From contig CAKSNE010000003.1 of assembly GCA_934476085.1 (NCBI GenBank), forward strand, positions 62,001 to 126,000: a stretch of DNA of 64,000 nt, given 5' to 3'. Positions 51,186 to 60,585 of this stretch are shown in pieces. The notes under the pieces are model-generated. The model was given only the letters and a program-made list of their open reading frames with translations, ran no database searches and had not been told where the DNA came from. Positions within the stretch are counted from its first letter, which is position 1; the number at the start of each line of letters is the position of its first letter. The DNA comes from an uncultured Eubacteriales bacterium. Its GTDB lineage: Bacteria; Bacillota; Clostridia; Oscillospirales; Acutalibacteraceae. The position numbers and the translations under genes are program-made.

Positions 51186-53054
51186 TTGATAAACAATAAA
51201 AAGATTTTAAGTCTTATACTTGTAATTGTATTATGCTTTTCTACTGTTGTTGTTTCTTCACTTACTGTAAGTGGTGATACAGGTAGTGTAGCATTTTCTT
51301 TTAGAGACAGAGATTATGATAAGAGTGCAACCAATAATTCACCTGAAGTTTTAACATGCAGTAATGACGGTTCTATGAGAATGCAGTCTAGCGTTATCAA
51401 AAACCAATATCAAATGGTATTTAAGGTAGCAGGTGCAAATAAAGAAAGATTGGCTGAAGCTATTAATACAGCCTGCACCAATTATGACGGTGCTCTTTCT
51501 ATGGAAGTTTATGTTAATTCAGCTAAAACCATTACAGGCGCAAATTGCTCTCCGCAAATTCAAGTTCAGCTTGTAGGAGCTACTGCAGACGGAAAATTTG
51601 ACAGAAGTAATGTAATTGCCGATACCGGACTTTCAAAACAATCACCGGAACAAACAAGTTTTTATAGCTTAGATGTTAGTAAATATATGGATCCTAGCAA
51701 TGTTTATGATGATGATGTAAAATTTGTTTATGTTCAAGTTCAGTGTTATGACTGGGGTTGTGGCGACGGTAAAGGTACAATACCTGATGTAACATTTTAT
51801 CCTATCTATGTTGACACAGGTGCACCATCTGAATCTCGTTCAAGACCTACTGTTGCAGTTGATCCTAATCAAAAAACTTTCTTTAAATTTACAAACAAAT
51901 CAAGAAACGACTATGATAACGGCCCTTCAACAGTTTACTATAGTTCAGATTGTTCTACTTGGAAATCAGCAGGTAGAGCTACTGAAGAAAACTATGGCTA
52001 TTTGAAAATGTCACAGCTTAATGTTGTTCAACAGATGCAGGTTTCTTATAACTATAACGGCTTTGAAGATGAGGCTAAAAATGCGTTGAATATTGCAAAG
52101 TCTGAAGGCAATTCAGGTAAAGTAAAATTCCGTGTTTCATTTGATAAATGTGTAGATTCAAACGGTAAACCAACAATTGCAGAGTTTTCTTATATGTTGA
52201 CCTTTACTAAGGGTATTGAGAATAAGGCCCCTGAAACTATTAAAGGTTCATGCTGGCAGTATCCCGGTACAACAAGAACTTATTATGTTGATATATCAAC
52301 TGTTTCTCACTATTCTCAGTTGGAATCAATAGTTTTCAGAGTTCAAAATTATTGGTATTATAAGCCTGACGGAACATTGTATGACTACGATTCAGCAATT
52401 CGTGCTGAAGGTGGTACACCAAATGAACAAGAGGCTGTTGCTGCCGGTTACAAAGCGTGCAGAATTAAACCTGAACTTATTATTTCACCTTTAACTGTTG
52501 CCAGCCCGACAGAAGCTGCTGTAAACACTGATTACAACTTGGTATTAAACAGCTTTAATGCGAATGGCGGTAATGTTCCTACTGATCCTAATAAATTAAA
52601 AGAAGGCGACCCTAACATTTCTGATATTTATCAAGATCCTAATGAAGAGCCTTCAACTACAACAACAGTTGCTCCAAACACCACCGGTTCAAATAATAAT
52701 CCGACAAATTACCGTCCTACAACAGTAGTTGTTCCTACTACTGCAAATAGCGGCGTTAGAAGCTTTAATAAAAATGCAAAACCTGTTTTAAAACTTACTG
52801 CTAAGAAAAAACGAATTGTTTTAAAACTTAAAAAGAAAGTTACAGGTGCTACCGGTTATCAAATTAAGTATTCTACAAATAAAAAATTGAAAAAAGCTAA
52901 AAAAGCAAATCTTTCAGCTTCTAAAAAATCACTTACAATCAAGAAGTTGAAATCAGGCAAAAAGTATTATTTCAGAGTTAGAGCTTACTCAAAAGTTAAC
53001 GGTAAGAAAGTTTACGGCAAATGGAGCAAAGTTTTCAATAAAAAAGTAAAATAA
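51186..53054 (+). CDS. Secreted surface protein with C-terminal Fn3-like domain
   Basis: A 622-residue exported protein. Signal peptide about 1-28 (TTG start, GGAGG at 51173-51177), a large middle region (about 30-465) of unknown fold rich in Tyr, Asp and aromatic strands, a Pro/Thr/Asn linker (about 480-520), then a Lys-rich Fn3-like domain (about 530-622; VTGATGYQIKYSTNKKL, SGKKYYFRVRAYSKVNGKK) of the type common at the ends of clostridial surface proteins. No sorting motif or dockerin. Probably binds cell wall or polysaccharide; no catalytic motif recognised. Confidence 0.75.
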   Translation: MINNKKILSLILVIVLCFSTVVVSSLTVSGDTGSVAFSFRDRDYDKSATNNSPEVLTCSNDGSMRMQSSVIKNQYQMVFKVAGANKERLAEAINTACTNYDGALSMEVYVNSAKTITGANCSPQIQVQLVGATADGKFDRSNVIADTGLSKQSPEQTSFYSLDVSKYMDPSNVYDDDVKFVYVQVQCYDWGCGDGKGTIPDVTFYPIYVDTGAPSESRSRPTVAVDPNQKTFFKFTNKSRNDYDNGPSTVYYSSDCSTWKSAGRATEENYGYLKMSQLNVVQQMQVSYNYNGFEDEAKNALNIAKSEGNSGKVKFRVSFDKCVDSNGKPTIAEFSYMLTFTKGIENKAPETIKGSCWQYPGTTRTYYVDISTVSHYSQLESIVFRVQNYWYYKPDGTLYDYDSAIRAEGGTPNEQEAVAAGYKACRIKPELIISPLTVASPTEAAVNTDYNLVLNSFNANGGNVPTDPNKLKEGDPNISDIYQDPNEEPSTTTTVAPNTTGSNNNPTNYRPTTVVVPTTANSGVRSFNKNAKPVLKLTAKKKRIVLKLKKKVTGATGYQIKYSTNKKLKKAKKANLSASKKSLTIKKLKSGKKYYFRVRAYSKVNGKKVYGKWSKVFNKKVK

Positions 53055-53092
53055 ATTTAAAAAATATTTTAAATTTAATGGAGTATTAATTT

Positions 53093-53130
53093 AAAAATCC
53101 TACTTGGTTTATATCAAGTAGGATTTTTTG
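53093..53130 (+). terminator. Terminator of the Fn3-like protein gene
   Basis: AAATCCTACTTG / CAAGTAGGATTT stem with TTTTTT. Confidence 0.88.
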
Positions 53131-53165
53131 GTTTTATTAAAAAACTTTTATTTTAAACAATCTTA

Positions 53166-53210
53166 AGTAAAACAAAAGAGTCACCTTGATTAATTCAAGG
53201 TGACTCTTTT
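53166..53210 (-). terminator. Terminator of the hydrogenase operon
   Basis: Perfect 16-bp stem (53174-53189 with 53195-53210), 5-nt loop, then TTTTGTTTTACTT on the minus strand. Confidence 0.92.
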
Positions 53211-53249
53211 AGAAAAATAAAATATGGTTTTAAGGCTAACTGGTAACCA

Positions 53250-54998
53250 TTACATAATTGCGTCTTTTGAACGGTCAACGTAAGTTGTATGAAGAATTTC
53301 GTGAGCTTTATGTGAGTTTGGTTCGCCAAAGTATTCTTCATAAACGGCTTTAACAAAAGGATTTTCGTGAGATTTTCTCACTTTTTTACCTGCATCATTT
53401 CTATAAAGAGCTTTTGCTCTTTCTGCTTTAATGTCAATAGTTTGACGAACTGATGTAGGTTGAATTGGCTGACCGCCACCGTTTACACAACCGCCGGGAC
53501 ATCCCATAATCTCGATAAATGTAAACTCTTCGCCAGCTTTAACACGTTCAAGCAATTCTTTTGCAGCTTTTGCACCTGAAGCAACGCCGATTTTAATTTT
53601 AAGATCGCCGACTTCAATTTCAGAAACCTTAACAGGCTCTGTTCCACGAACTGCAGTGAAATCAACATTATCCAAAGTAGATTTTGTAATTACTTCGTAA
53701 GCTGTACGGAGAGCAGCTTCCATAACACCGCCTGTTGCACCGAAAATAACGGCTGCACCTGTTGCTTCGCCAAGCGGAGAATCAAACTGTTCATCAGGAA
53801 GTGCTGTAAACTGAATACCTGCTCGTTTAATCATTCTTGCAAGTTCACGAGTTGTAATAGAAATATCAACATCTTTGCGTAATTCTTCACGCTGAACTTC
53901 AAACTTTTTAGCGGTACAAGGCATAACAGAAACAACAACAATATCATCAGGATTAATGCCGTTTTTCTCAGCATACCAAGATTTAATAATGCCGCCAAAC
54001 ATATTTTGAGGTGATTTACAAGTTGAAAGGTTAGGAATAAAATCAGGATAATGATATTCGCAATATTTAATCCAACCAGGTGAACATGATGTAATCATAG
54101 GAAGAACGCCGCCGTTTGTAACTCTGTCGATAAGTTCGTTAGCTTCTTCCATAATTGTAAAGTCAGCAGCAGTATCTGTATCAAAAACTTTATCAAATCC
54201 AAGACGTTTGAGTGAAGCTACCATTTTACCTTCAACATCAGTACCGATAGGCATACCAAATTCTTCACCGAGTGCGGCACGAACAGCAGGAGCTGTTTGA
54301 ACAATAACAGTTTTAGTTTCATCAGCGAGAGCTTCATAAACCTTTCCTGTATCATCACGCTCTGTTAGAGCACCGGTAGGGCAGTTTACGATACATTGAC
54401 CGCAGGAAATACAGTCAACTTCACACAAAGATTTATCATAAACACATCCTATATGAGTATCAAAACCACGGTCATTAGCACCGATAACGCCAACTTCTTG
54501 CTCTCTGCATACTGCAACGCAACGGCGACATAGAATACATTTTGAATTATCTCTAATCATATGAACTGCACTGTCATCATAAATATTTTCAGGAACAACA
54601 CCGTCAAAATTAGCCGGATTTTCAATGCCGTATTCATAACATAGAGTTTGTAATTCACAGTTGCCTGAGCGAACACATGACAAGCAAGAGCGATTATGTG
54701 TTGAAAGAATCATTTCAAGAGTAGTTTTTCTTGAGTTTCTGACCTTTTCAGTATTAGTTTTAACAACCATACCGTCAGAAGCAGGATAAACGCAAGCAGT
54801 AACCATTCTTGCAGGGCCTAAAGCTGCACCTCTTAATTCTTGAACTTCTACCATACAAATTCGGCAAGCACCGATTTCGTTGATTTTTTTCATATAGCAA
54901 AGGGTAGGAATTTCAATACCCGCTTTTCTAGCGGCTTCAAGTACAGTTGCACCTTGTTCAACTTCGACCTCGATGCCGTTAATAGTTAAATTTATCAT
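53250..54998 (-). CDS. hydA: [FeFe] hydrogenase catalytic subunit HydA (trimeric, electron-bifurcating type)
   Basis: A 582-residue subunit. N-terminal [2Fe-2S] domain (about 1-78, CYMKKINEIGACRICMVEV), His-Cys3 4Fe-4S motif (HNRSCLSCVRSGNCELQ), two 4Fe-4S clusters (CILCRRCVAVC, CISCGQCIVNCP), then the H-cluster domain with L1 TSCSPGW, L2 MPCTAKKFE and L3 IMGCPGGCVNGGGQP, and a C-terminal small-subunit-like segment ending in YVDRSKDAIM. Couples H2 formation to ferredoxin and NADH oxidation together with HydB and HydC. L1 carries Ser at the second position of the usual Cys-Cys pair. Confidence 0.95.
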   Translation of the reverse strand: MINLTINGIEVEVEQGATVLEAARKAGIEIPTLCYMKKINEIGACRICMVEVQELRGAALGPARMVTACVYPASDGMVVKTNTEKVRNSRKTTLEMILSTHNRSCLSCVRSGNCELQTLCYEYGIENPANFDGVVPENIYDDSAVHMIRDNSKCILCRRCVAVCREQEVGVIGANDRGFDTHIGCVYDKSLCEVDCISCGQCIVNCPTGALTERDDTGKVYEALADETKTVIVQTAPAVRAALGEEFGMPIGTDVEGKMVASLKRLGFDKVFDTDTAADFTIMEEANELIDRVTNGGVLPMITSCSPGWIKYCEYHYPDFIPNLSTCKSPQNMFGGIIKSWYAEKNGINPDDIVVVSVMPCTAKKFEVQREELRKDVDISITTRELARMIKRAGIQFTALPDEQFDSPLGEATGAAVIFGATGGVMEAALRTAYEVITKSTLDNVDFTAVRGTEPVKVSEIEVGDLKIKIGVASGAKAAKELLERVKAGEEFTFIEIMGCPGGCVNGGGQPIQPTSVRQTIDIKAERAKALYRNDAGKKVRKSHENPFVKAVYEEYFGEPNSHKAHEILHTTYVDRSKDAIM

Positions 54999-55013
54999 CA
55001 GTTTTTTCCTCCC

Positions 55014-56813
55014 TTATATTTTTTCGATAGCGCCGAATTTACAAGATTCCATACAAGCACCGCATTTAATACATTTAGAAGTATCAATTTTAAACGGACT
55101 TTTAATTTCGCCTGAAATTGCGCCAACAGGACATTTTCTTGAACATAGTGAGCAGCCTTTACACTTGTCAGCGTTGATGTTGTATTGCAACAAGTTTTTA
55201 CATACGCCGGCAGGACATTTTTTATCAACAACGTGAGCAATATACTCATCTCTAAAGTAACGAAGTGTTGATAAAACAGGGTTTGGAGCAGTTTGACCAA
55301 GACCGCAAAGTGAATTTGCTTTAATATATGCAGCAAGTTCTTCAAGTCGGTCAATATCTTCCATAGTACCGTTACCGCTTGTGATTTTTTCAAGAATTTC
55401 AAGAAGTCTTCTTGTACCAACACGACACGGAGTACATTTACCGCAAGACTCGTCAACTGTAAACTCAAGGAAGAATTTCGCAATATCAACCATACAGTTA
55501 TCTTCGTCCATAACAATAAGTCCGCCTGAACCCATCATAGAGCCGATAGCGATAAGGTTATCATAGTCTATTGGAATATCCATATGTTCAGCAGGGATAC
55601 ATCCGCCTGAAGGACCGCCTGTTTGAGCAGCTTTGAATTTTTTACCGTTAGGAATACCGCCGCCGATTTCTTCGATAACTTCTCTTAAAGTTGTACCCAT
55701 TGGTACTTCAACAAGACCTGTATGAGTGATTTTACCACCAAGAGCAAATACTTTAGTACCTTTAGATTTTTCAGTACCCATTGATGAGAACCATTCAGGT
55801 CCGTTTAAGATAATTTGAGTAATATTAGCATAAGTTTCAACATTGTTAAGGATAGTTGGCTTGCCGAATAAACCTTTAACAGCAGGATATGGCGGTCTAG
55901 GTCTAGGTTCGCCACGGTTACCTTCAATAGATGTCATAAGAGCAGTTTCTTCACCACAAACAAATGCACCTGCACCAAGACGAAGGTCAATATCAAAATC
56001 AAAACCTGTACCGAAAATATCTTTACCTAAAAGTCCGTATTCTCTAGCTTGTTTAATAGCAATTTCCAAACGATGAACGGCGATAGGATACTCAGCACGA
56101 ACATATATGTAACCTTGTGAAGCACCGATTGCATAACCAGCGATAGCCATTGATTCGAGTACAACGTGTGGGTCGCCTTCAAGAACAGAACGGTCCATAA
56201 ATGCACCAGGGTCACCCTCGTCGGCGTTACAACATACATATTTCTGATCAGCTTTGTTGCCTGCTGCCAGTTTCCATTTTAAACCTGTTGGGAAACCGCC
56301 GCCGCCACGGCCACGAAGACCTGAATCAAGAATTGTTTGGATAACTTCATCAGGAGTCATTTCTGTAAGAACTTTACCGAGTGCTGAATAACCGCCTGTT
56401 GCGATATATTCATCAATAACTTCAGGGTTGATAACACCGCAGTTACGAAGTGCAATTCTTTTTTGTTTTTTGTAAAAAGCTGTGTCGTTAAGAGATGTTT
56501 TGTGTTCTTCAACAACTGCGTCAGCCGCTTTGTCATTGTAAACCAAACGCTCTACAACTCTACCTTTTAAAAGGTGTTCTTCAACGATTTCAGGAATATC
56601 TTCTTCAGTTACACGGCTATAAAAAGTACCCTCCGGGTAAACAATCATAACCGGGCCTAAAGCACATAGACCGAAACAACCGGTTTGAACAATTTTAATT
56701 TCTTCTTCAAGGCCTTTTTCCTTGAGTTGTTTTGCTAAAGCTTCCTGGATTGCCTGTGAGCCTGATGAAGTACATCCGGTACCACCGCAAACCAGCACAT
56801 GAGCACGATACAT
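55014..56813 (-). CDS. hydB: HydB, NADH-binding NuoF-like hydrogenase subunit
   Basis: A 599-residue NuoF homologue: N-terminal thioredoxin-like [2Fe-2S] domain (CGGTGCTSSG, QTGCFGLC), FMN/NADH domain with GRGGGGFPTGLKW and GAGAFVCGEETALMTS, the N3-type cluster ESCGKCTPCRVG, and two C-terminal 4Fe-4S clusters (CKGCSLCSRKCPVGAI, CIKCGACMESCKFGAI). Passes electrons between NADH and HydA in the bifurcating complex. AAAGGAG upstream; hydA starts 15 bp after. Confidence 0.96.
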   Translation of the reverse strand: MYRAHVLVCGGTGCTSSGSQAIQEALAKQLKEKGLEEEIKIVQTGCFGLCALGPVMIVYPEGTFYSRVTEEDIPEIVEEHLLKGRVVERLVYNDKAADAVVEEHKTSLNDTAFYKKQKRIALRNCGVINPEVIDEYIATGGYSALGKVLTEMTPDEVIQTILDSGLRGRGGGGFPTGLKWKLAAGNKADQKYVCCNADEGDPGAFMDRSVLEGDPHVVLESMAIAGYAIGASQGYIYVRAEYPIAVHRLEIAIKQAREYGLLGKDIFGTGFDFDIDLRLGAGAFVCGEETALMTSIEGNRGEPRPRPPYPAVKGLFGKPTILNNVETYANITQIILNGPEWFSSMGTEKSKGTKVFALGGKITHTGLVEVPMGTTLREVIEEIGGGIPNGKKFKAAQTGGPSGGCIPAEHMDIPIDYDNLIAIGSMMGSGGLIVMDEDNCMVDIAKFFLEFTVDESCGKCTPCRVGTRRLLEILEKITSGNGTMEDIDRLEELAAYIKANSLCGLGQTAPNPVLSTLRYFRDEYIAHVVDKKCPAGVCKNLLQYNINADKCKGCSLCSRKCPVGAISGEIKSPFKIDTSKCIKCGACMESCKFGAIEKI

Positions 56814-56837
56814 AAGTTTTTTCTCCTTTATTTAAAA

Positions 56838-57200
56838 TTATTGACCGATTGTGTATTCGGTAACTACTTTTCCACCTTTAAGATGTTGTTCAACTACTTT
56901 TTTTGCTTTTTCAGCATCCATTTTTACATAAGTAACTTTGTCTTTACCCGGTTCGTAAACTTCTACAACAGGCTCATATTGACAAATGCCGATACAACCT
57001 GTTTGGGTAACAGTTACTTTGTCAGTTAAATTTTCTTTTGCAACTTCGTCAACAAGTGTGTTAAGAACAGGTCTGGCACCTGCTGCAATACCGCAAGTAG
57101 CCATTCCGACTACAACACGAATATCAGCACTACCCTCACGCAAAACAACGCTGTTTTTCATCTTTTCTCTGATTGCTGCAAGTTCCGCTAAAGATTTCAT
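56838..57200 (-). CDS. Thioredoxin-like [2Fe-2S] ferredoxin, hydrogenase-associated
   Basis: A 120-residue protein of the NuoE C-terminal/2Fe-2S ferredoxin type: VGMATCGIAAGAR and TQTGCIGICQYEP provide the four cysteines. A separate small copy beside hydB occurs in many clostridial hydrogenase operons and may deliver electrons to HydB or to the sensory proteins encoded upstream. Confidence 0.9.
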   Translation of the reverse strand: MKSLAELAAIREKMKNSVVLREGSADIRVVVGMATCGIAAGARPVLNTLVDEVAKENLTDKVTVTQTGCIGICQYEPVVEVYEPGKDKVTYVKMDAEKAKKVVEQHLKGGKVVTEYTIGQ

Positions 57201-57217
57201 AAGAATTTATCCTTTCG

Positions 57218-57784
57218 TTATTTAAAATTTGTTTTAATTTCGTTATATTCAGCCGTAAGATTATCTTTAATAAAAGAGATTATCTCAGGGCTGTTAAGCG
57301 GTATATCATTTCCAAGCACTTCTCTTATTTCTCTCGTATCAAGTGTTACTTGATTGTTTTCAATTATATGAATAAAAACAAAATCAACATTTGGTGAGCC
57401 GTGAATAAGAGTAGTAAGCGTTGAAATAATATCACCGACAGGTGTAAAATCAATACTGTCAGTATAAAAAACTGCAGTAACTCGAGTTCCGCAATTTATA
57501 GGATCGGTTTCTTTTTGAGTAGAGTCAATAGTAAGACTTCCGCCCGTCTGCTCGGCGGCTTCTTTAAAAAACGGAATTCCGAGCCCGACCTTTCTTGTGG
57601 TTCTCGTTGTGTAAAAAGGGTTTGCAACAGTTTCAAGTGTTTCTTTAGACATTCCGCAACCGTTGTCATTAATGACTATTGTTAAAATATTGTCTTTTTG
57701 TGTAAGCAAAATTTCAACAAGCGTTGCTCCCGCTTTGAGCGAGTTTTCTGCAATATCTAAAATGTTTAATGATAACTCTTTCAT
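57218..57784 (-). CDS. HATPase_c domain protein (histidine-kinase-like ATPase only)
   Basis: A 188-residue protein with the GHKL ATP-binding boxes: N box (LDIAENSLKAGA), G1 (NDNGCGM), F/G2 (FYTTRTTRKVGLGIPFFKEAAEQTGG). It lacks a phospho-acceptor His domain or membrane part. The start overlaps the PHP gene stop (TAATG). Such truncated kinase-like proteins in hydrogenase operons are thought to belong to a regulatory module; the partner is unknown. Confidence 0.88.
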   Translation of the reverse strand: MKELSLNILDIAENSLKAGATLVEILLTQKDNILTIVINDNGCGMSKETLETVANPFYTTRTTRKVGLGIPFFKEAAEQTGGSLTIDSTQKETDPINCGTRVTAVFYTDSIDFTPVGDIISTLTTLIHGSPNVDFVFIHIIENNQVTLDTREIREVLGNDIPLNSPEIISFIKDNLTAEYNEIKTNFK

Positions 57785-58524
57785 TATTTACAAACCTTTT
57801 CTTGCAACTTTTTAATTACTTTTTCTCGTATCTCATTATCAGAAAGATTTTCTTCAAATTCAAAGTAATTTGATTTATCGGGAATTCTATCTAAATAATG
57901 AGCGTCTGAACAAAAAATAATATTTTTATTATTTAAAACTTCATATTCTTTTAAAATTTTTTCAAGATTATCTTTGTTATAAATTTCTGCTGCTGTAAAA
58001 TCCGGTTCATTCGGAAATGTACCGAGTGTTGCAATAATGCCGTTCGATTCTCGGTCTATATGTGCCGGATAAGCAATTCCCCCATATTCTTTTGCAAGAA
58101 TAAAACTTTCATCAATAGAAATTGTTGTTGCGTTAAGCAACAAATTTTCTTCTAAAGATATAATTTCATCGTTTTCATCAAGAATCCTCTGTTCGCCGAA
58201 AATTTCGGGTTTGTTCTTGATTTTTATTCGATGATTTTCAACTGTTTTGCCAAAATTCATTGCACTTTTTAAAGTAGGGAAAAGACACACAATATGAACA
58301 TCTTCTGCGGTGGTAAGTTCCATTCCGCCGAGTGCTACAACGCCGTAGTTTTCACAAGCGGTGAAAAATGCCGGAAGATTTTTTGTAGAATTGTGGTCGG
58401 TCAGTGCCATAATATCAAGCCCTGCTAATTTTCCCATACCGGCAATGTTGTTTACGGTCATATCATTGTCGCCACAAGGTGACAAACAAGAATGAATATG
58501 TAAATCGTAATAATATTTTCGCAT
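57784..58524 (-). CDS. PHP-domain metal-dependent phosphoesterase
   Basis: A 246-residue PHP protein with metal ligands in YYDLHIHSCLSPCGDNDM, ALTDHNSTKNLPAF, GGIAYPAHIDRES and FCSDAHYLDR. The family hydrolyses small phosphate esters, among others nucleotide 3',5'-bisphosphates. An upstream frame extension to 58551 exists, but ATG 58524 overlaps the preceding stop (TAATG) and is preferred. Its place between DRTGG and HATPase genes in the hyd operon is conserved in Clostridia as I remember; its substrate there is unknown. Confidence 0.88.
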   Translation of the reverse strand: MRKYYYDLHIHSCLSPCGDNDMTVNNIAGMGKLAGLDIMALTDHNSTKNLPAFFTACENYGVVALGGMELTTAEDVHIVCLFPTLKSAMNFGKTVENHRIKIKNKPEIFGEQRILDENDEIISLEENLLLNATTISIDESFILAKEYGGIAYPAHIDRESNGIIATLGTFPNEPDFTAAEIYNKDNLEKILKEYEVLNNKNIIFCSDAHYLDRIPDKSNYFEFEENLSDNEIREKVIKKLQEKVCK

Positions 58525-58850
58525 TATATCAGCTTTGAGAGTAACGCACATGTTTCATAAGACGGAAGTGCGGTTTTTATAAGATTGATTTCCTTATCTT
58601 TTGCCGCATTAATAAACTCGTCATCAACTGTAACATCTTCACAAAGAATTACAACCGAAACATTTATGAGTGATGCAACCGCTAAAACATTTATGTTAGT
58701 CATAATTGTAATAAATGCGTTATCTTCTTCGGCTCTTCCCATAACCCAGCTTAGAAGGTCGCCGCAATAAGCACCTTTAATTTCTCTTGAGCCGTTTGAA
58801 ACAACAATCGGCGAAAAATTTTCATTTTTTAAAATTCCGTCAACTGTCAT
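58524..58850 (-). CDS. DRTGG-like domain protein (second copy)
   Basis: A 108-residue protein similar to the product of 60582-60932: both share the sequence CGD-LLSWV / CGSDMMSDV, a central hydrophobic strand pattern (VLAVASLINVSVVILCE against IRTAEMMDMVCIVFVR) and a matching C-terminus (TALPSYETCALLSKL against TALRMYDACGKLYKA). The DRTGG domain is a presumed ligand-binding regulatory domain. Overlaps the hydS-like gene by 11 bp. Confidence 0.8.
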   Translation of the reverse strand: MTVDGILKNENFSPIVVSNGSREIKGAYCGDLLSWVMGRAEEDNAFITIMTNINVLAVASLINVSVVILCEDVTVDDEFINAAKDKEINLIKTALPSYETCALLSKLI

Positions 58851-60123
58851 AACTCTCTTCCTTTTTCTCTTGAAGTTTTTTCATTAGGTAATCTTTCATA
58901 TTAATAATGCAATTGTTGATATCGGCACCGTGCAACACAACATCCTCGGCAAAAGCAAGGCAAGTCGGAGCACCGCAAGAGCCGCAATCAATTTCCGGTA
59001 AGCTGCTGCATACCGTTTGAATTTCGCTCATCAATCTCATTGATTCTTGCATATTATCAGAAAACTGTTGAATAGGTTTATATTTATGTAGCTTTGATAA
59101 AAATGCTTCATTTGGAATAGTTTTTTCAGGCTTTGCACCCGAAACCGGCAAGTATTTTCTTAACGTTTGCATTTTTGCCTTTGCTATATAGGGGTTTTCA
59201 ACCGTTAAAATTCCCCCAACACAACCGCTGTTGCAAGCATTTAATTCAACAAACTCCAAATCAGGCAATTTTCCGTTTTCTATTTCTTCTAAAACTTGAA
59301 TAACATTTTCAAGTCCGTCAGCGGCTAGATACTTGTCATTAAGAAGTGCCGCAGATTCACCGCCGGAAACTGCCCAACCTATTCCGACTAACCCTGAATG
59401 TGATAAGTTTTCTTTAGGCTCTGCCTTTTTCATTGCCGGCAATAGTCTAAAATAAATATCATTCATTGCTAAAACAACATCAACATACTGTTTGTCTTCT
59501 GATTCGTTATTTACTACATAAGATGATTTTCCCGGACAAGGTGAAATAAAGAATACTCCAATATCTTTATCATCTAATTCCGGATGTTTAGCTTTAGCCT
59601 TTTTTCTTGCAAAAAGTGCCGCAAGTTCCATCGGCGGAAGCATTGGCATAATATTTTCGCATAAAGTAGGGTAGCGTAAGCTGATTAATCTTACTATAAC
59701 AGGACAGGCGGATGAAATAACAGGCTTTTTGATATTTTTGTCTTTTAAATAAAGTCTGGTGTAAGCTGAAATAAATTCAGCGGCATAAGAAACTTCAAAA
59801 ACATCATCAAATCCTAAATCGAGAAGCCCTTGTAAACAATAATCTACATCATCAAGATTATTAAACTGACCGTAAAGTGCAGGAGCAGGAAGTGCAATAG
59901 TATATTTGAAATCATTTATTTTTTCAAAAGGACTGCAAACTGCTTTTTTTGCTTTATGCGGACAGACTCTTATACATTCGCCACAGTCTATACATCGTTC
60001 AGAATCAATTACTGCATGACCGTCTTTTATTCTGATAGCCTCAGTAGGACATCGTCTAAGACATGAGGTACAACCTTTGCATTTTGAAACATTAAGAGAA
60101 ACAGAGTGTATGAATTCGCTCAT
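58840..60123 (-). CDS. HydS-like [FeFe]-hydrogenase-related protein (putative sensory, group D type)
   Basis: A 427-residue protein: two N-terminal 4Fe-4S clusters (CKGCTSCLRRCPTEAI, CIDCGECIRVCPHKA), an H-cluster domain with L1 SACP, L2 SPCPGK and L3 NACNSGCVGG, and a C-terminal Fe-S domain (DCGSCGAPTCLAFAED). L1 keeps the cluster-ligand Cys but has Ala at the proton-relay Cys, as in putative sensory hydrogenases of groups C and D. It lacks a PAS domain, which points to group D. It is followed by DRTGG, PHP and HATPase genes, a plausible output path. AAGGAGG precedes the start. Confidence 0.85.
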   Translation of the reverse strand: MSEFIHSVSLNVSKCKGCTSCLRRCPTEAIRIKDGHAVIDSERCIDCGECIRVCPHKAKKAVCSPFEKINDFKYTIALPAPALYGQFNNLDDVDYCLQGLLDLGFDDVFEVSYAAEFISAYTRLYLKDKNIKKPVISSACPVIVRLISLRYPTLCENIMPMLPPMELAALFARKKAKAKHPELDDKDIGVFFISPCPGKSSYVVNNESEDKQYVDVVLAMNDIYFRLLPAMKKAEPKENLSHSGLVGIGWAVSGGESAALLNDKYLAADGLENVIQVLEEIENGKLPDLEFVELNACNSGCVGGILTVENPYIAKAKMQTLRKYLPVSGAKPEKTIPNEAFLSKLHKYKPIQQFSDNMQESMRLMSEIQTVCSSLPEIDCGSCGAPTCLAFAEDVVLHGADINNCIINMKDYLMKKLQEKKEESYDS

Positions 60124-60162
60124 ATATCTGCCTCCTTATTAATTAAATTGTATCACTGAGAT

Positions 60163-60585
60163 TTAAAGATTAACATCCATAGTGATTTTTGTACCAACGC
60201 CGATTTTTGTATCAATTTTCATATTATCGGTATAACTTTTCATATTCGGAAGTCCCATTCCTGCACCAAATCCCAACGAACGAACATAGTCAGGAGCTGT
60301 TGAATAACCTTCCTGCATTGCAAGGTCGATATCTTCAATTCCGGGACCTTCATCAGTTAAAATTATTTCGATTTTGTCAGGGTAAACATTTACATCTACA
60401 AAACCGCCGTTGGCATGGATAACCATATTAACTTCGCCTTCGTACATAGCAATCGAAACCTTGCGAATTATCGTGGGATCAACTCCTAATTGGCGAAGCT
60501 TTTTCTTAACCTTTACGCTTGCTTCACCGGCTGATGTAAAATCATCGCCGTCAACATCGTAATGAAAATTAATTACATTACTCAT
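60163..60585 (-). CDS. RsbW/SpoIIAB-like anti-sigma-type ATPase
   Basis: A 140-residue GHKL ATPase with ILTDEGPGIEDIDLAM and FGAGMGLPNMKSYTDNM, in the class of serine kinases/anti-sigma factors. It starts in an ATGA overlap with the DRTGG gene. Co-location with the HydS-like gene suggests a redox- or H2-responsive switch, but no sigma factor or anti-anti-sigma gene is nearby. Confidence 0.88.
   Translation of the reverse strand: MSNVINFHYDVDGDDFTSAGEASVKVKKKLRQLGVDPTIIRKVSIAMYEGEVNMVIHANGGFVDVNVYPDKIEIILTDEGPGIEDIDLAMQEGYSTAPDYVRSLGFGAGMGLPNMKSYTDNMKIDTKIGVGTKITMDVNL

Noticed and set aside
54998..55516. 172-codon minus-strand ORF overlapping the 3' end of hydB
   Set aside because: Different frame from hydB, Leu/Val-rich shadow; hydB has all Fe-S motifs in its own frame through this region.
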